30,472 nucleotides of DNA from an uncultured Eubacteriales bacterium (GTDB lineage Bacteria; Bacillota; Clostridia; Oscillospirales; Oscillospiraceae), in NCBI GenBank assembly GCA_900546615.1, contig URDJ01000033.1, positions 1 through 30,472 on the forward strand, in the 5' to 3' direction. Position 1 is the first letter of the stretch, and each line of letters begins with the position of its first letter. Under the pieces are notes generated by a model. The model was not told the origin of the DNA. It saw only the letters and a list, made by a program, of their open reading frames with translations, and did not search any database. Below, in pieces: positions 9,288-16,546 of this stretch. Made by a program: the position numbers and the translations under genes.

Positions 9288-10136
9288 TCAGTTGTGGAAA
9301 AATGCCACGGCTATGGCGCCGGGGCCGCCGTGGGTGCCTATGACCGAGCCAATGGCGCTCACCGGCAGCTCGCTCGCGTGGCCCGCCCAGAGGTGCGAGC
9401 TGTCCCGCACGTACTTCTGAAGCAGCGCGTCAGACAGGCCCGTATACCCCAGCATCAGCGGCATTGTGAAATCTACCCCGCCGCTCTTTGTGATGAACTC
9501 CGTCAGCAGATTGTTCCCGTTCTTTGAGCCTCTGGCCTTGCCGACAAGCTGTACCTGACCTTCCCTTATCGTCACAACCGGCTTTATCGACAGGATACCG
9601 CCTGCAAAGGCCACCGCCGACGAGATGCGCCCGCCGCGCTTCAAATACTCCAGCGTGTCCAGCAGGGCAATGACGCTTATCCGCTCGCGCTCCCGCGTAA
9701 GCCGCTCCGCAAGTTCCGGCGCCGTCATGCCACCCGCCGACAGCCGCATCGCCAGCCGTACCAGTATCTGCGCCCCTATCGAAGCGCTCCGGCTGTCCAC
9801 TACATGCACACGCCCCTCGAACCGCTCCGCCGCGATCATCGCGCTCTGGTACGTCCCGGACAGGTCTGCCGATATCGTGACCGCCACCACGTCGTCGCCC
9901 GCGTCCACCGCCTCCGCAAATTTCGCCTCAAACTCCGCAGGCGAGGGCTGGCTCGTCGTCGGCAGCACGTCGCTCTCGACCAGCTTCTCGTAAAACTCCC
10001 TCGGCGTTATCGTCACGCCGTCTATGTACTCCTCCGTCCCGAACCGCGTCTTCAGCGGCACGATGCCAAGCCCCAGACCTACGGCCTCCCACGGCCCGAA
10101 ATCCGAAGTCGAATCAGTAACTATCCTTATTCCCAT
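9288..10136 (-). CDS. DegV family fatty-acid-binding protein (FakB-like)
   Basis: A 282-residue cytoplasmic protein. DegV proteins bind a fatty acid and in Gram-positives can act as FakB, presenting exogenous fatty acids to the FakA kinase. The N-terminal motif IVTDSTSDF (residues 4-12), the loop VLPTTSQPSPAEF (about 57-69), SADLSGTYQSA (about 90-100), DSRSASIGAQ near 114-123 and the 'LDTLEYLKRGGRIS' stretch (about 157-170) are family hallmarks. The ligand pocket residues, including the Ser/Thr cluster at TTSQ, are present. GGGAGG precedes the ATG. It is divergent from a marR gene, and the shared 106-base control region carries two matching palindromes, so MarR control is likely. Calling the ligand a fatty acid rests on family knowledge. 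Confidence 0.93.
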   Translation of the reverse strand: MGIRIVTDSTSDFGPWEAVGLGLGIVPLKTRFGTEEYIDGVTITPREFYEKLVESDVLPTTSQPSPAEFEAKFAEAVDAGDDVVAVTISADLSGTYQSAMIAAERFEGRVHVVDSRSASIGAQILVRLAMRLSAGGMTAPELAERLTRERERISVIALLDTLEYLKRGGRISSAVAFAGGILSIKPVVTIREGQVQLVGKARGSKNGNNLLTEFITKSGGVDFTMPLMLGYTGLSDALLQKYVRDSSHLWAGHASELPVSAIGSVIGTHGGPGAIAVAFFHN

Positions 10137-10156
10137 TGCCTTTTTCCTCCCGCAGA

Positions 10157-10172
10157 TGTTGAGCAGTCAACA
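10157..10172. promoter_or_regulatory. putative MarR operator 1
   Basis: A 16-base palindrome, TGTTGA-N4-TCAACA. It lies at or just past the predicted degV start site (about 10167 on the minus strand), where a bound repressor would block transcription. It has the same half-sites as operator 2, 32 bases away. Confidence 0.75.
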
Positions 10173-10173
10173 A

Positions 10174-10202
10174 ACCTTAGCACAAAATTGTTGACTTGTC
10201 AA
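10174..10202 (-). promoter_or_regulatory. promoter of degV
   Basis: TTGACA at 10197-10202 and TAAGGT at 10174-10179 on the minus strand, 17-base spacer. The -35 box lies inside operator 2. Confidence 0.75.
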
Positions 10203-10204
10203 CA
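10189..10204. promoter_or_regulatory. putative MarR operator 2
   Basis: A perfect 16-base palindrome TGTTGACTTGTCAACA. It contains the -35 boxes of both divergent promoters, so one dimer could shut off degV and marR together. The half-site TGTTGA is shared with operator 1. Confidence 0.8.
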
Positions 10205-10219
10205 TCTTTGCTGTAAGCT
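10191..10219 (+). promoter_or_regulatory. promoter of marR
   Basis: TTGACT at 10191-10196 and TAAGCT at 10214-10219, 17-base spacer. The -35 box lies in operator 2, consistent with autorepression. Confidence 0.65.
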
Positions 10220-10242
10220 GTGCTCGGCAAGGGGTGTTTTTT

Positions 10243-10680
10243 ATGTACATGGACAGGTTCAGGGAGTTCAGCTCCCTTATTTCGAGAACGGAGAAGGCGT
10301 TGCAGAAGGCGAAGGCTGAATATGTACGCGGCTATGGGCTGCGCGGGGTGCATGTGTCGTGCCTGCTTGCACTCTACGAACGGCCTGAGGGGCTTCCCGC
10401 CACGGAGCTGGCCTCGGTCTGCGGCGTGGACAGGGCGCAGGTCTCCCGCGTCGTGTCGGAGCTTACCGAGATGGGCCTCATCTCCGGCGAGGCCGGCGGC
10501 CAGAGGCGCCGTTACCGCTCGCCGCTCCTGCTCTCCGACGAGGGGCGCGAGGCAGCGTCCCAGATGGCCGGCATCGTCTGCGACAAGCTCCGAAGCGTCA
10601 GCGGCGATATCCCCGAGGACGATCTTGCCGTCTTCTACCGCGTCCTGCGTCTCATTGCCGAGCGGCTCGAGGGCATCTGA
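10243..10680 (+). CDS. MarR family transcriptional regulator
   Basis: A 145-residue winged-helix repressor. AAGGGG at 10229-10234 best fits the ATG at 10243; a GTG at 10234 and an ATG at 10249 are alternatives. Residues about 30-50 form helix H1-H2, 'GLPATELASVCGVDRAQVSRVVSELTEMGLI' at about 53-83 is the helix-turn-helix, and 'GEAGGQRRRYRSPLLLSDEGRE' is the wing. The long N- and C-terminal helices form the dimer interface. It is divergent from degV and ends 3 bases from the convergent gene at 10684. The two TGTTGA-N4-TCAACA sites in its control region are the likely operators. The ligand is unknown; a lipid ligand is a reasonable guess because the partner is a DegV protein. Confidence 0.9.
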   Translation: MYMDRFREFSSLISRTEKALQKAKAEYVRGYGLRGVHVSCLLALYERPEGLPATELASVCGVDRAQVSRVVSELTEMGLISGEAGGQRRRYRSPLLLSDEGREAASQMAGIVCDKLRSVSGDIPEDDLAVFYRVLRLIAERLEGI

Positions 10681-10683
10681 GGC

Positions 10684-11106
10684 TCATCTGTGCAGGCGCC
10701 TTTCCAGCTCGCGTCTCATGCGCGGGGGCGTGCCCTGCCTTATCCACAGGTCCAGCGCCCAGGTCGCCGCAGCGCAGCCCAGCAGTATGGGTACGACTAT
10801 CACCGTATATCGGCCGCCGCAGACAAGCTCCGTCGTCAGCAGCAGGAGGCAGACGCCGAACAGCAGCCTCGTCGCCCGCGCCGCGAGGCCGTCTTCGACC
10901 GGTACCTTTTCAAATATGCCCTTCCAGGCCAGACGGAGGGACGCGAGGACTATCAGGCTCCAGGCCCTCCCACTGGTGCAGAGGTTTATCATTACACACA
11001 AAGCCCCCGCGAACATGAACGCCCTGAGTGCTGCCCGGCGCAGCTTCGGGGCGTTCAATATTTTCTGCCCCGGCACGGGGTAGCTTATCTTCACATCAGG
11101 CGCCAT
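10684..11106 (-). CDS. small multi-pass membrane protein (DUF6320-like)
   Basis: A 140-residue protein with about four hydrophobic segments (roughly residues 26-44, 48-62, 82-98 and 102-120) and a basic C-terminus. The ATG at 11106 lies inside the end of the upstream enzyme gene (11-base overlap). The pattern 'INLCTSGRAWSLIVLASL.W' followed by two further helices resembles the membrane part of DUF6320 proteins, which I recall beside condensation or acetyltransferase-like genes in Firmicutes. Those often carry an N-terminal zinc ribbon that is absent here. It is the last gene of a four-gene overlapping unit and probably a membrane partner of the enzyme upstream. No function is established. The DUF assignment is tentative. 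Confidence 0.75.
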   Translation of the reverse strand: MAPDVKISYPVPGQKILNAPKLRRAALRAFMFAGALCVMINLCTSGRAWSLIVLASLRLAWKGIFEKVPVEDGLAARATRLLFGVCLLLLTTELVCGGRYTVIVVPILLGCAAATWALDLWIRQGTPPRMRRELERRLHR

Positions 11107-12547
11107 AGACCATGCTCCCGCTCAATTCAACGCTCAGGCCGGCCGCCTCGAGCAGCTCCAGCAGCCGCGTCTCGAAGGCCGGGTCCTCTGTCAACTTCGT
11201 TATCGTCAGCGTCGCGCGCTCGCCCAGAGTCACCAGCGCGCAGGCCGCGCGGCTCTGCTCTCCAGTGCCCAGCACGAAGTCCAGCGCCTCCACGTGCTTT
11301 GCCGTTTCCGGCGGCAGCTCCGCCCGGCCCAGATTCGACAGCGTGCTCGTGAAGGCTCGCTCGCCCAGCAGGCCGTAGGCAAACCGCGCCGCCGGGCGCT
11401 TAATCAGCAGCGGCACGCCCCCGAGCGCGCGCACCGTCGCTGCAGTTTGCGCCAGCATGGCGCGCATCGCACCCTCCGAGGCGTTTTCCCTCAGCTGCGC
11501 CGATATCTGCGGCAGGATGTCCCCGGCGCGGCCCGCCTCCTGCCAGGGCGTGCTCACCGCGCAGTACATGGAAAAGTTCCTCAGCGTCTTTGAAGGGCAG
11601 AACTTGCGCATGTTCACAGGCACCTGTATGCGGATATCCCCGCGGCTCTCATCCGAGGCGTCGTGCGCAGCCTCGGTCATGAAGGCCAGAATGAGCGCCG
11701 TGACGCTCGCCTGCCGCTCCCGCGCCGCCTTCTTAAGCTCCCCGGCGTCGAGGCCGAAGTGCAGTATCCGCGCCGGGCGCTGCTTCGCCTGTTTTCCCCG
11801 GAGCCGCACCGCCGGCCTTCCCGCGAAGCCCCCCTGCGCTTGCCCGCACTCTGCCGCAAAGCGTTTGAAGGCGTTTTCGCTCTCCTCGCCGTCCGGCTCC
11901 GCCTCCTGCGGCACCGGCGTCTGTCTGATGTCCCCGCGAAGGCGCAGGTACTCCGTGACGAGCGCCGTCAGGAACCTCAGCCCGCCCGTGCCGTCCGTGA
12001 GGATGTGGAAGAACTCCACGCTAACGCGGTTTTTGTAATACATCACGCGGAAAGCCTGAGAGCCGCCGCCCGAGATGTCCATGGGCGCGCAGGGCAGCTC
12101 CGTCTCGGGACTGACCTCGAAGCGTCTGTTCACGTCCTCGATATAGTGCCAGAACAGGCCGCACCTCACCCGCGTCGCAAAAAACGGGAAGCGCGGGAGC
12201 GTGAAGTGCAGCGCCGCCTGCAGCAGCTCCGGCTCCACCTCGCCGTCCAGATACGCCGAAAGCCTGAACACCGACATCCAGCCGTCCGTCATCGACATGG
12301 GATAGATCTTCGCCGCGTCGTCCAGCGGGTACCAGCGGTCCGGCCGCCTCAAATAGAACTCGCCCAGCCGCGCGGGGTCGAGGCGCTCCGACGCCTCCCG
12401 GGGCGCGAGGCCGTCCCGGGTAAGACGCTCAGCGGCCATTCGGAAGTCCGTGAGCATGGCAGACCTCTGCTTCTTCGGCAGGTCCAGCCGGGCGTTCAGA
12501 GCGTAGAGGAGCCTCGCAAGCTCCGCGTCCTCCATGGCGACGCTCAT
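11096..12547 (-). CDS. condensation/alcohol acetyltransferase-like enzyme
   Basis: A 483-residue protein of the chloramphenicol acetyltransferase/condensation-domain superfamily. The catalytic motif HxxxDG is seen as HILTDGTGG with His181 and Asp185. Upstream 'YPLDDAAKIYPMSMTDGWMSVFRLSAYLDGEVEPELLQAAL' and 'FPFFATRV' are the usual N-lobe features, and 'VPVNMRKFCPSKTLRNFSMY' (about residues 305-325) matches the second lobe. Such stand-alone enzymes transfer an acyl group to an alcohol or amine. The substrate is unknown. The start at 12547 overlaps the preceding stop as ATGA; upstream TTG (12556) and downstream ATG (12535) are possible. No ribosome site is visible, so translation is likely coupled to the tiny gene before it. 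The downstream gene overlaps by 11 bases. Confidence 0.82.
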   Translation of the reverse strand: MSVAMEDAELARLLYALNARLDLPKKQRSAMLTDFRMAAERLTRDGLAPREASERLDPARLGEFYLRRPDRWYPLDDAAKIYPMSMTDGWMSVFRLSAYLDGEVEPELLQAALHFTLPRFPFFATRVRCGLFWHYIEDVNRRFEVSPETELPCAPMDISGGGSQAFRVMYYKNRVSVEFFHILTDGTGGLRFLTALVTEYLRLRGDIRQTPVPQEAEPDGEESENAFKRFAAECGQAQGGFAGRPAVRLRGKQAKQRPARILHFGLDAGELKKAARERQASVTALILAFMTEAAHDASDESRGDIRIQVPVNMRKFCPSKTLRNFSMYCAVSTPWQEAGRAGDILPQISAQLRENASEGAMRAMLAQTAATVRALGGVPLLIKRPAARFAYGLLGERAFTSTLSNLGRAELPPETAKHVEALDFVLGTGEQSRAACALVTLGERATLTITKLTEDPAFETRLLELLEAAGLSVELSGSMVYGA

Positions 12548-12669
12548 ACGAACCAATCCCAGGTGCGCCAGTATTCCACGGCCCCGGCCGTCAGCATTGA
12601 CGTGACCATGGCCGCCGCGGCGAAGACCACCAGCGCCGCGAGCGAGACGATGAATTCAGTTCTCGTCAT
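12544..12669 (-). CDS. 41-residue single-pass membrane protein
   Basis: The ATG at 12669 lies inside the 3' end of padR (14-base overlap) with GGAGG 9 bases upstream, and the stop overlaps the next start as ATGA. The peptide is MTRTEFIVSLAALVVFAAAA followed by MVTSMLTAGAVEYWRTWDWFV. Residues 7-31 are one membrane helix with a short basic N-terminus and an aromatic tail. Overlaps on both sides and a good ribosome site argue that it is translated. A longer reading frame in the same phase extends upstream but has no ribosome site. Its role is unknown. It may anchor or regulate the acyltransferase or act only as a coupling ORF. Automatic annotation may well miss it. Confidence 0.7.
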   Translation of the reverse strand: MTRTEFIVSLAALVVFAAAAMVTSMLTAGAVEYWRTWDWFV

Positions 12670-12982
12670 CCTTTTTCGCCTCCAAGATCTTCTGAACCTC
12701 CGCTGCAAAGCGCAGGTACTCCGCCCGGTCGCGCTCAAAGCTCTCCGCACCCAGGCTCGTCAGCTTGTAATACTTCCTCGGCGGGCCGCCGCTCTCCTCC
12801 TGCAGATAGGTCGTCAGCAGCCCGTCCGCCTTCAGCTTCCGCAGAAGCGGGTACACCGTGCCGTCCGCTATGTCGATGCTCTGCGAAAGCCGGTCGGATA
12901 TCTCGTAGCCGTAACAGTCCCGCGCCGAGAGCATCGCCAGCACGCACAGCTCAAGTACGCCCTTCTTATACTGTGGATTCAT
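12656..12982 (-). CDS. PadR family transcriptional regulator
   Basis: A 108-residue winged-helix protein. 'LELCVLAMLSARDCYGYEISDRL' (about residues 10-32) and 'DGTVYPLLRKLKADGLLTTY..EESGGPPRKYYKLTSLG' (about 40-77) are the PadR core with the recognition helix and wing. The acidic C-terminal helix dimerises. GGAGG lies 7 bases before the ATG. It is the first gene of the four-gene unit and its promoter's -10 box is buried in a 25-base palindrome, so it should repress its own operon. The inducer is unknown. PadR proteins often answer phenolics or membrane-active drugs. Confidence 0.92.
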   Translation of the reverse strand: MNPQYKKGVLELCVLAMLSARDCYGYEISDRLSQSIDIADGTVYPLLRKLKADGLLTTYLQEESGGPPRKYYKLTSLGAESFERDRAEYLRFAAEVQKILEAKKDDEN

Positions 12983-13007
12983 GTCCGGCCTCCCTCTGTA
13001 ATTCTTA

Positions 13008-13032
13008 CACTAGTGAATTATATTCAGTAGTG
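13008..13032. promoter_or_regulatory. putative PadR operator
   Basis: A 25-base palindrome, CACTA-N-TGAAT around a short AT-rich centre, with one mismatched pair in the arms and one at the centre. It covers the -10 box of the padR promoter. Its size and placement suit a PadR dimer. Confidence 0.75.
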
Positions 13033-13045
13033 GCGTGCTTGTCAA
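13017..13045 (-). promoter_or_regulatory. consensus promoter of the padR operon
   Basis: TTGACA at 13040-13045 and TATAAT at 13017-13022 on the minus strand, 17-base spacer. Both boxes match the sigma-A consensus exactly, as expected for a promoter held off by a repressor. Confidence 0.88.
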
Positions 13046-13079
13046 GAGGCTGCGTAAATTTTTTCAAGGTTCCTCTTGC

Positions 13080-13108
13080 TTGACAGGCCCTGCGGGGCGG
13101 GATATATT
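13080..13108 (+). promoter_or_regulatory. promoter of the gamma-glutamyltransferase gene
   Basis: TTGACA at 13080-13085 and TATATT at 13103-13108, 17-base spacer. The predicted start site is about 20 bases before the ATG. Confidence 0.8.
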
Positions 13109-13134
13109 GTTTTTATTGTATATGGAGGTGTCTC

Positions 13135-14742
13135 ATGGGACTTGTGTTTGATCCTCTCTCCGCCCGCTTTCCCTCGACGCGGAGAGTGATATACGGCAAA
13201 AAGGGCATGGTCTGCTCTACACAGCCGCTCGCGGCCCAGGCGGGGTTGGACATATTGAGGCGCGGCGGCAACGCCATTGACGCCGTCATCGCGGCGGCGG
13301 CCTGCCTCACCGTGCTCGAGCCGACCTCGAACGGGCTTGGCGGCGACGCCTTTGCCCTCATCTGGTCGGGCGGCAGGCTGCACGGCCTCAATTCCTCCGG
13401 CCCTGCGCCGGCGTTGGCGGACCCGGACTTCCTGCGGGAGAGGTTCGGCTGCGTGCCCAAGTACGGCTGGTATGCCGTGGATGTGCCCGGCATCCCCGCA
13501 GGCTGGGCCGAGGCCTCGCGCCGTTTCGGCAGGCTCTCGCTGGCCGAGGTGCTATCGCCCGCCATAGCCTACGCGGAGGAGGGCTACCCGCTCTCGCCCG
13601 TTACCTCGCGGCTCTGGGAAAACTCCTTTGTCGCTTACTCCAAAATAGAGGACGAGGCCGGGCTGTTTCAGCCGTGGTTCGACTGCTTCGCCCCAAACGG
13701 CCGCGCGCCGAGGGCCGGAGAGCTTGTTTATCTGCCCGGCCACGCCGCGAGCCTGCGCGAGCTGGCGCGCACGGACTGCGAGAGCTTCTATCGCGGCGCG
13801 CTGGCGGAGAAGATAGACAGGCACTCGCGCGAGACCGGCGGCTGGCTGCGCGCGGAGGACCTCGCGGCCTTCCGGCCAGAGTGGGTGGAGCCGCTGTCCG
13901 TGAACTACCGTGGCTACACCGTCCACGAGCTGCCGCCGAACGGGCACGGCATGGTCGCGCTGCTGACGCTCGGCATCCTCTCAGGGCTGGACATGGGGCC
14001 GCGCTCCGCCGAGGACTGCCACAGGCAGATAGAGGCCATGAAGCTCGGTTACGCCGACGGCCTTCGCTATATAGCCGAGCCGAAGTGCATGGAGGTCTCG
14101 CCCGCCGAGCTGCTGGACGAGGGCTATCTGGCAAAGAGGCGCGCGCTCATCTGCGACACGGCGCTCGAGCCCGAGCCGGGCGACCCGCGCTCCGGTGGCA
14201 CGGTCTACCTCTGCGCCGCGGACGGTGAGGGGAACATGGTCTCGTGGATACAGTCGAATTACATGGATTTCGGCTCCGGCATCGTCGTGCCCGGCACGGG
14301 CATCGCCCTGCACAACAGAGGCTGCAACTTCAGCCTCGACCCCGCCTCGCCCAACTGCATGGCCCCCGGCAAGCGGCCCTATCACACGATAATCCCCGGC
14401 TTTCTCACTAAGGACGGCGAGGCAGTTGGACCTTTCGGCGTCATGGGCGCCTTCATGCAGCCGCAGGGCCATGTGCAGGTCATCATGAACGCTATCGACT
14501 ACCACATGAACCCGCAGGAGTCGCTCGACGCCCCGCGCTGGCAGTGGGTCGGAGGCAAAAAGATAGAGCTGGAACCCGCCTTCCCCTCCGACTTCGCCGC
14601 GGAACTCCGGCGGCGCGGGCACGAGGTCGCCGTCGGCGACCCCATAAACTTCGGGCGCGGGCAGATCATCTGGCGGGACGAGTACGGCGTCCTCTGCGGA
14701 GGTACCGAGCCGCGCGCCGACGGCTGTGTCGCTGCATGGTGA
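13135..14742 (+). CDS. gamma-glutamyltransferase family Ntn hydrolase
   Basis: A 535-residue protein. It matches the gamma-glutamyltranspeptidase fold throughout: 'GMVCSTQPLAAQAGLDILRRGGNAIDAVIA' (about residues 24-53) and 'LEPTSNGLGGDAFAL' (about 62-77) are family signatures. The autocleavage nucleophile is Thr356 in SGGTVYLCA, followed by 'DGEGNMVSWIQSNYMDFGSGI'. The C-terminal 'PGKRPYHTIIPGFL' and 'GVMGAFMQPQGHVQV' complete the small subunit. No signal peptide is present, so the enzyme is cytoplasmic, unlike the classical periplasmic or secreted Ggt. Substrates may be gamma-glutamyl amides or related peptides. GGAGG lies 7 bases before the ATG. It stands alone with its own promoter. Confidence 0.92.
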   Translation: MGLVFDPLSARFPSTRRVIYGKKGMVCSTQPLAAQAGLDILRRGGNAIDAVIAAAACLTVLEPTSNGLGGDAFALIWSGGRLHGLNSSGPAPALADPDFLRERFGCVPKYGWYAVDVPGIPAGWAEASRRFGRLSLAEVLSPAIAYAEEGYPLSPVTSRLWENSFVAYSKIEDEAGLFQPWFDCFAPNGRAPRAGELVYLPGHAASLRELARTDCESFYRGALAEKIDRHSRETGGWLRAEDLAAFRPEWVEPLSVNYRGYTVHELPPNGHGMVALLTLGILSGLDMGPRSAEDCHRQIEAMKLGYADGLRYIAEPKCMEVSPAELLDEGYLAKRRALICDTALEPEPGDPRSGGTVYLCAADGEGNMVSWIQSNYMDFGSGIVVPGTGIALHNRGCNFSLDPASPNCMAPGKRPYHTIIPGFLTKDGEAVGPFGVMGAFMQPQGHVQVIMNAIDYHMNPQESLDAPRWQWVGGKKIELEPAFPSDFAAELRRRGHEVAVGDPINFGRGQIIWRDEYGVLCGGTEPRADGCVAAW

Positions 14743-14768
14743 AGGCTTTTGCCTTCAAAGCGGCTTTT
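14740..14768 (+). terminator. weak terminator after the gamma-glutamyltransferase gene
   Basis: A 7-bp stem (14740-14746 with 14751-14757, loop TTTT), then a run of T at 14764-14768, six bases after the stem. The gap makes it atypical. Confidence 0.45.
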
Positions 14769-14791
14769 TGCCCCGGAAGCGGCATAAACCC

Positions 14792-14820
14792 TTGATTTTT
14801 TCATATTTTTAGTGTAGAGT
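14792..14820 (+). promoter_or_regulatory. promoter of the flippase gene
   Basis: TTGATT at 14792-14797 and TAGAGT at 14815-14820, 17-base spacer, in an AT-rich stretch. Confidence 0.6.
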
Positions 14821-14861
14821 AGTCATTCGGCGTCTTGAAGCGCCCGATTGGGGGTATATCT

Positions 14862-16472
14862 TTGTCAGAACCCAAAAAGCAAAACTACCTGCACGGCGCT
14901 GCGATACTTGCGGCCGGCGTTGTCATCATCAAAATACTCGGCGCAATATACAAGATACCGCTTGGGAATATCCTCGGCGATACCGGTATGTCGCATTTTC
15001 TCGTGTCCTACAACATCTACGGTGTTTTCCTCACGCTTGCGACCGCGGGCCTGCCCGTGGCGCTCTCGAGGATGATATCCGAGGCCAACACCATGCACCG
15101 CCCGGCGCAGGTGAAGCGTACCTTCTCCGTAGCGTGGTGTACATTCTTCGTGCTGGGCCTCGTCTGCACGCTCGTCATGTTCTTTTACCCCACCGAGCTT
15201 GCGGTGCTGTTCCGCGACCCGGGCGCTTCGCAGAGCATTAAGGCCCTCGCCCCGGCGCTGCTGCTCGTCTGCCTGACCAGCGCCTACCGCGGCTATTGCC
15301 AGGGCCACGAGAACATGAAGCCCACCACAGTCGGCCAGATATTTGAGGTGCTCTTTAAGGTCCTCACCGGGCTTGCACTTGCCATCTGGCTTAAGAACAT
15401 CGGCAAGAGCCTTTCCATAGTCTCCGCCGGCGCCATCTTCGGCGTCACGGTCGGTTCTCTGGCGGCGCTCGCCTACATGTTCATATATAAAAGACGCAAT
15501 TACACAGCCGTCATAGAAACAGCTGATGCGCCGGACAGCAGCTGGCAGATATTTAAGAACCTGCTGCGCATAGGCATACCGATAACCCTCGGCTCCTCCG
15601 TGCTTTCGCTGCTCAACGTCGTGGACTCGGCGCTCTGCCTCGGCAGGCTGCAGGACGCCGCCGGCTTCAGCGCCGCCGACGCCACCGTGCTCTACGGCAT
15701 TTACGGCAAGGCCCAGACGCTTTACAACCTCCCATCGGCCTTTATCACCCCGCTGACCATATCGGTCGTGCCCGCGATCGCCGCCTGCCGCGTCACCGGG
15801 CGCAGGCGCGAGGCCTCGGCGATAGCCGAGAATTCCCTGCGTATTTCCACCGTCATTGCCCTGCCCATGGGCGTGGGTCTCTCGGTGCTCTCTTACCCCA
15901 TCATAAACGTGCTCTACCCCAACAGCAACGCCGCGGGGCCGGAGCTGCTCGCATGGATGGGCATCGCTTCCTTCTTTGTCTGCATGGCTCTTATCATGAA
16001 CGCGATCATGCAGGCGAGCGGGAATGAGCGCTACCCAATTTACTCCATGCTTATAGGCGGCGCGGTGAAGATCGCGCTCAACTGGTGGCTCATAGGCGAC
16101 CCGGGCCTGAACATACTTGGCGCGCCCATCGCGACCCTGTGCAGCTACGCCGTCATGTGCATTGCCGACTATCTTTTCCTCTGTCGGGTCATGGCCGACA
16201 GGCCCCGGCTGGGCAGAATACTCATAAGGCCGGTCCTCAGCTGCGCGGCCATGGGTCTGTCCGCCTGGGCGGTCTACGGTCTTGCAATCCGCTTCATAGG
16301 CGGTCCCGAGCCGGGAAGGCTTATGCTCGCCGTCTGCATGCTCGCCGCCATAGCCGTCGCCGCCCTCGTCTATCTCGTCCTTGTTGTGCTGACGAAGGCC
16401 GTCACATATGAGGACATGAAGCTCATACCGAAGGGCGAGAAGCTGGCAAAGCTCCTGAGGATAAAGCCTTGA
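14862..16472 (+). CDS. SpoVB/MurJ-type lipid flippase (MOP superfamily)
   Basis: A 536-residue polytopic protein with about 14 hydrophobic helices. The start chosen is TTG at 14862 with GGGGGT upstream; an earlier TTG (14835) lacks a ribosome site. The opening 'GAAILAAGVVIIKILGAIYKIPLGNILGDTGM' and 'LATAGLPVALSRMISE' (about residues 53-68) are typical of the SpoVB/YabM branch. Members flip lipid-linked sugars such as peptidoglycan precursors, and in sporulators SpoVB serves the spore cortex. It is followed by mazG and hup, an order related to the spoVT-yabM-mazG region of sporulating Firmicutes. Whether it works in spore cortex or vegetative wall synthesis cannot be told here. Confidence 0.9.
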   Translation: MSEPKKQNYLHGAAILAAGVVIIKILGAIYKIPLGNILGDTGMSHFLVSYNIYGVFLTLATAGLPVALSRMISEANTMHRPAQVKRTFSVAWCTFFVLGLVCTLVMFFYPTELAVLFRDPGASQSIKALAPALLLVCLTSAYRGYCQGHENMKPTTVGQIFEVLFKVLTGLALAIWLKNIGKSLSIVSAGAIFGVTVGSLAALAYMFIYKRRNYTAVIETADAPDSSWQIFKNLLRIGIPITLGSSVLSLLNVVDSALCLGRLQDAAGFSAADATVLYGIYGKAQTLYNLPSAFITPLTISVVPAIAACRVTGRRREASAIAENSLRISTVIALPMGVGLSVLSYPIINVLYPNSNAAGPELLAWMGIASFFVCMALIMNAIMQASGNERYPIYSMLIGGAVKIALNWWLIGDPGLNILGAPIATLCSYAVMCIADYLFLCRVMADRPRLGRILIRPVLSCAAMGLSAWAVYGLAIRFIGGPEPGRLMLAVCMLAAIAVAALVYLVLVVLTKAVTYEDMKLIPKGEKLAKLLRIKP

Positions 16473-16484
16473 CGGGTGACATAA

Positions 16485-16512
16485 CAAAAAAGCCCGGTTT
16501 TTCGGGCCTTTT
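16485..16512 (+). terminator. intrinsic terminator of the flippase gene
   Basis: Stem GCCCG/CGGGC (16492-16496 with 16503-16507), loop GTTTTT, flanked by an A-run before and TTTT after. It lies about 20 bases past the stop. Confidence 0.75.
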
Positions 16513-16546
16513 CTGAGAAAAATACACTTGCGGAAGGGGTTATAGT

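Noticed and set aside
11663..13030. 455-codon plus-strand frame opposite the PadR operon
   Set aside because: Antisense of four linked genes with good signals; Arg/Pro/Ala-rich composition typical of a shadow.
14865..16487. 540-codon open frame on the minus strand opposite the flippase
   Set aside because: Antisense of a well-recognised 14-helix protein; the product has no recognisable domain and an unlikely composition.
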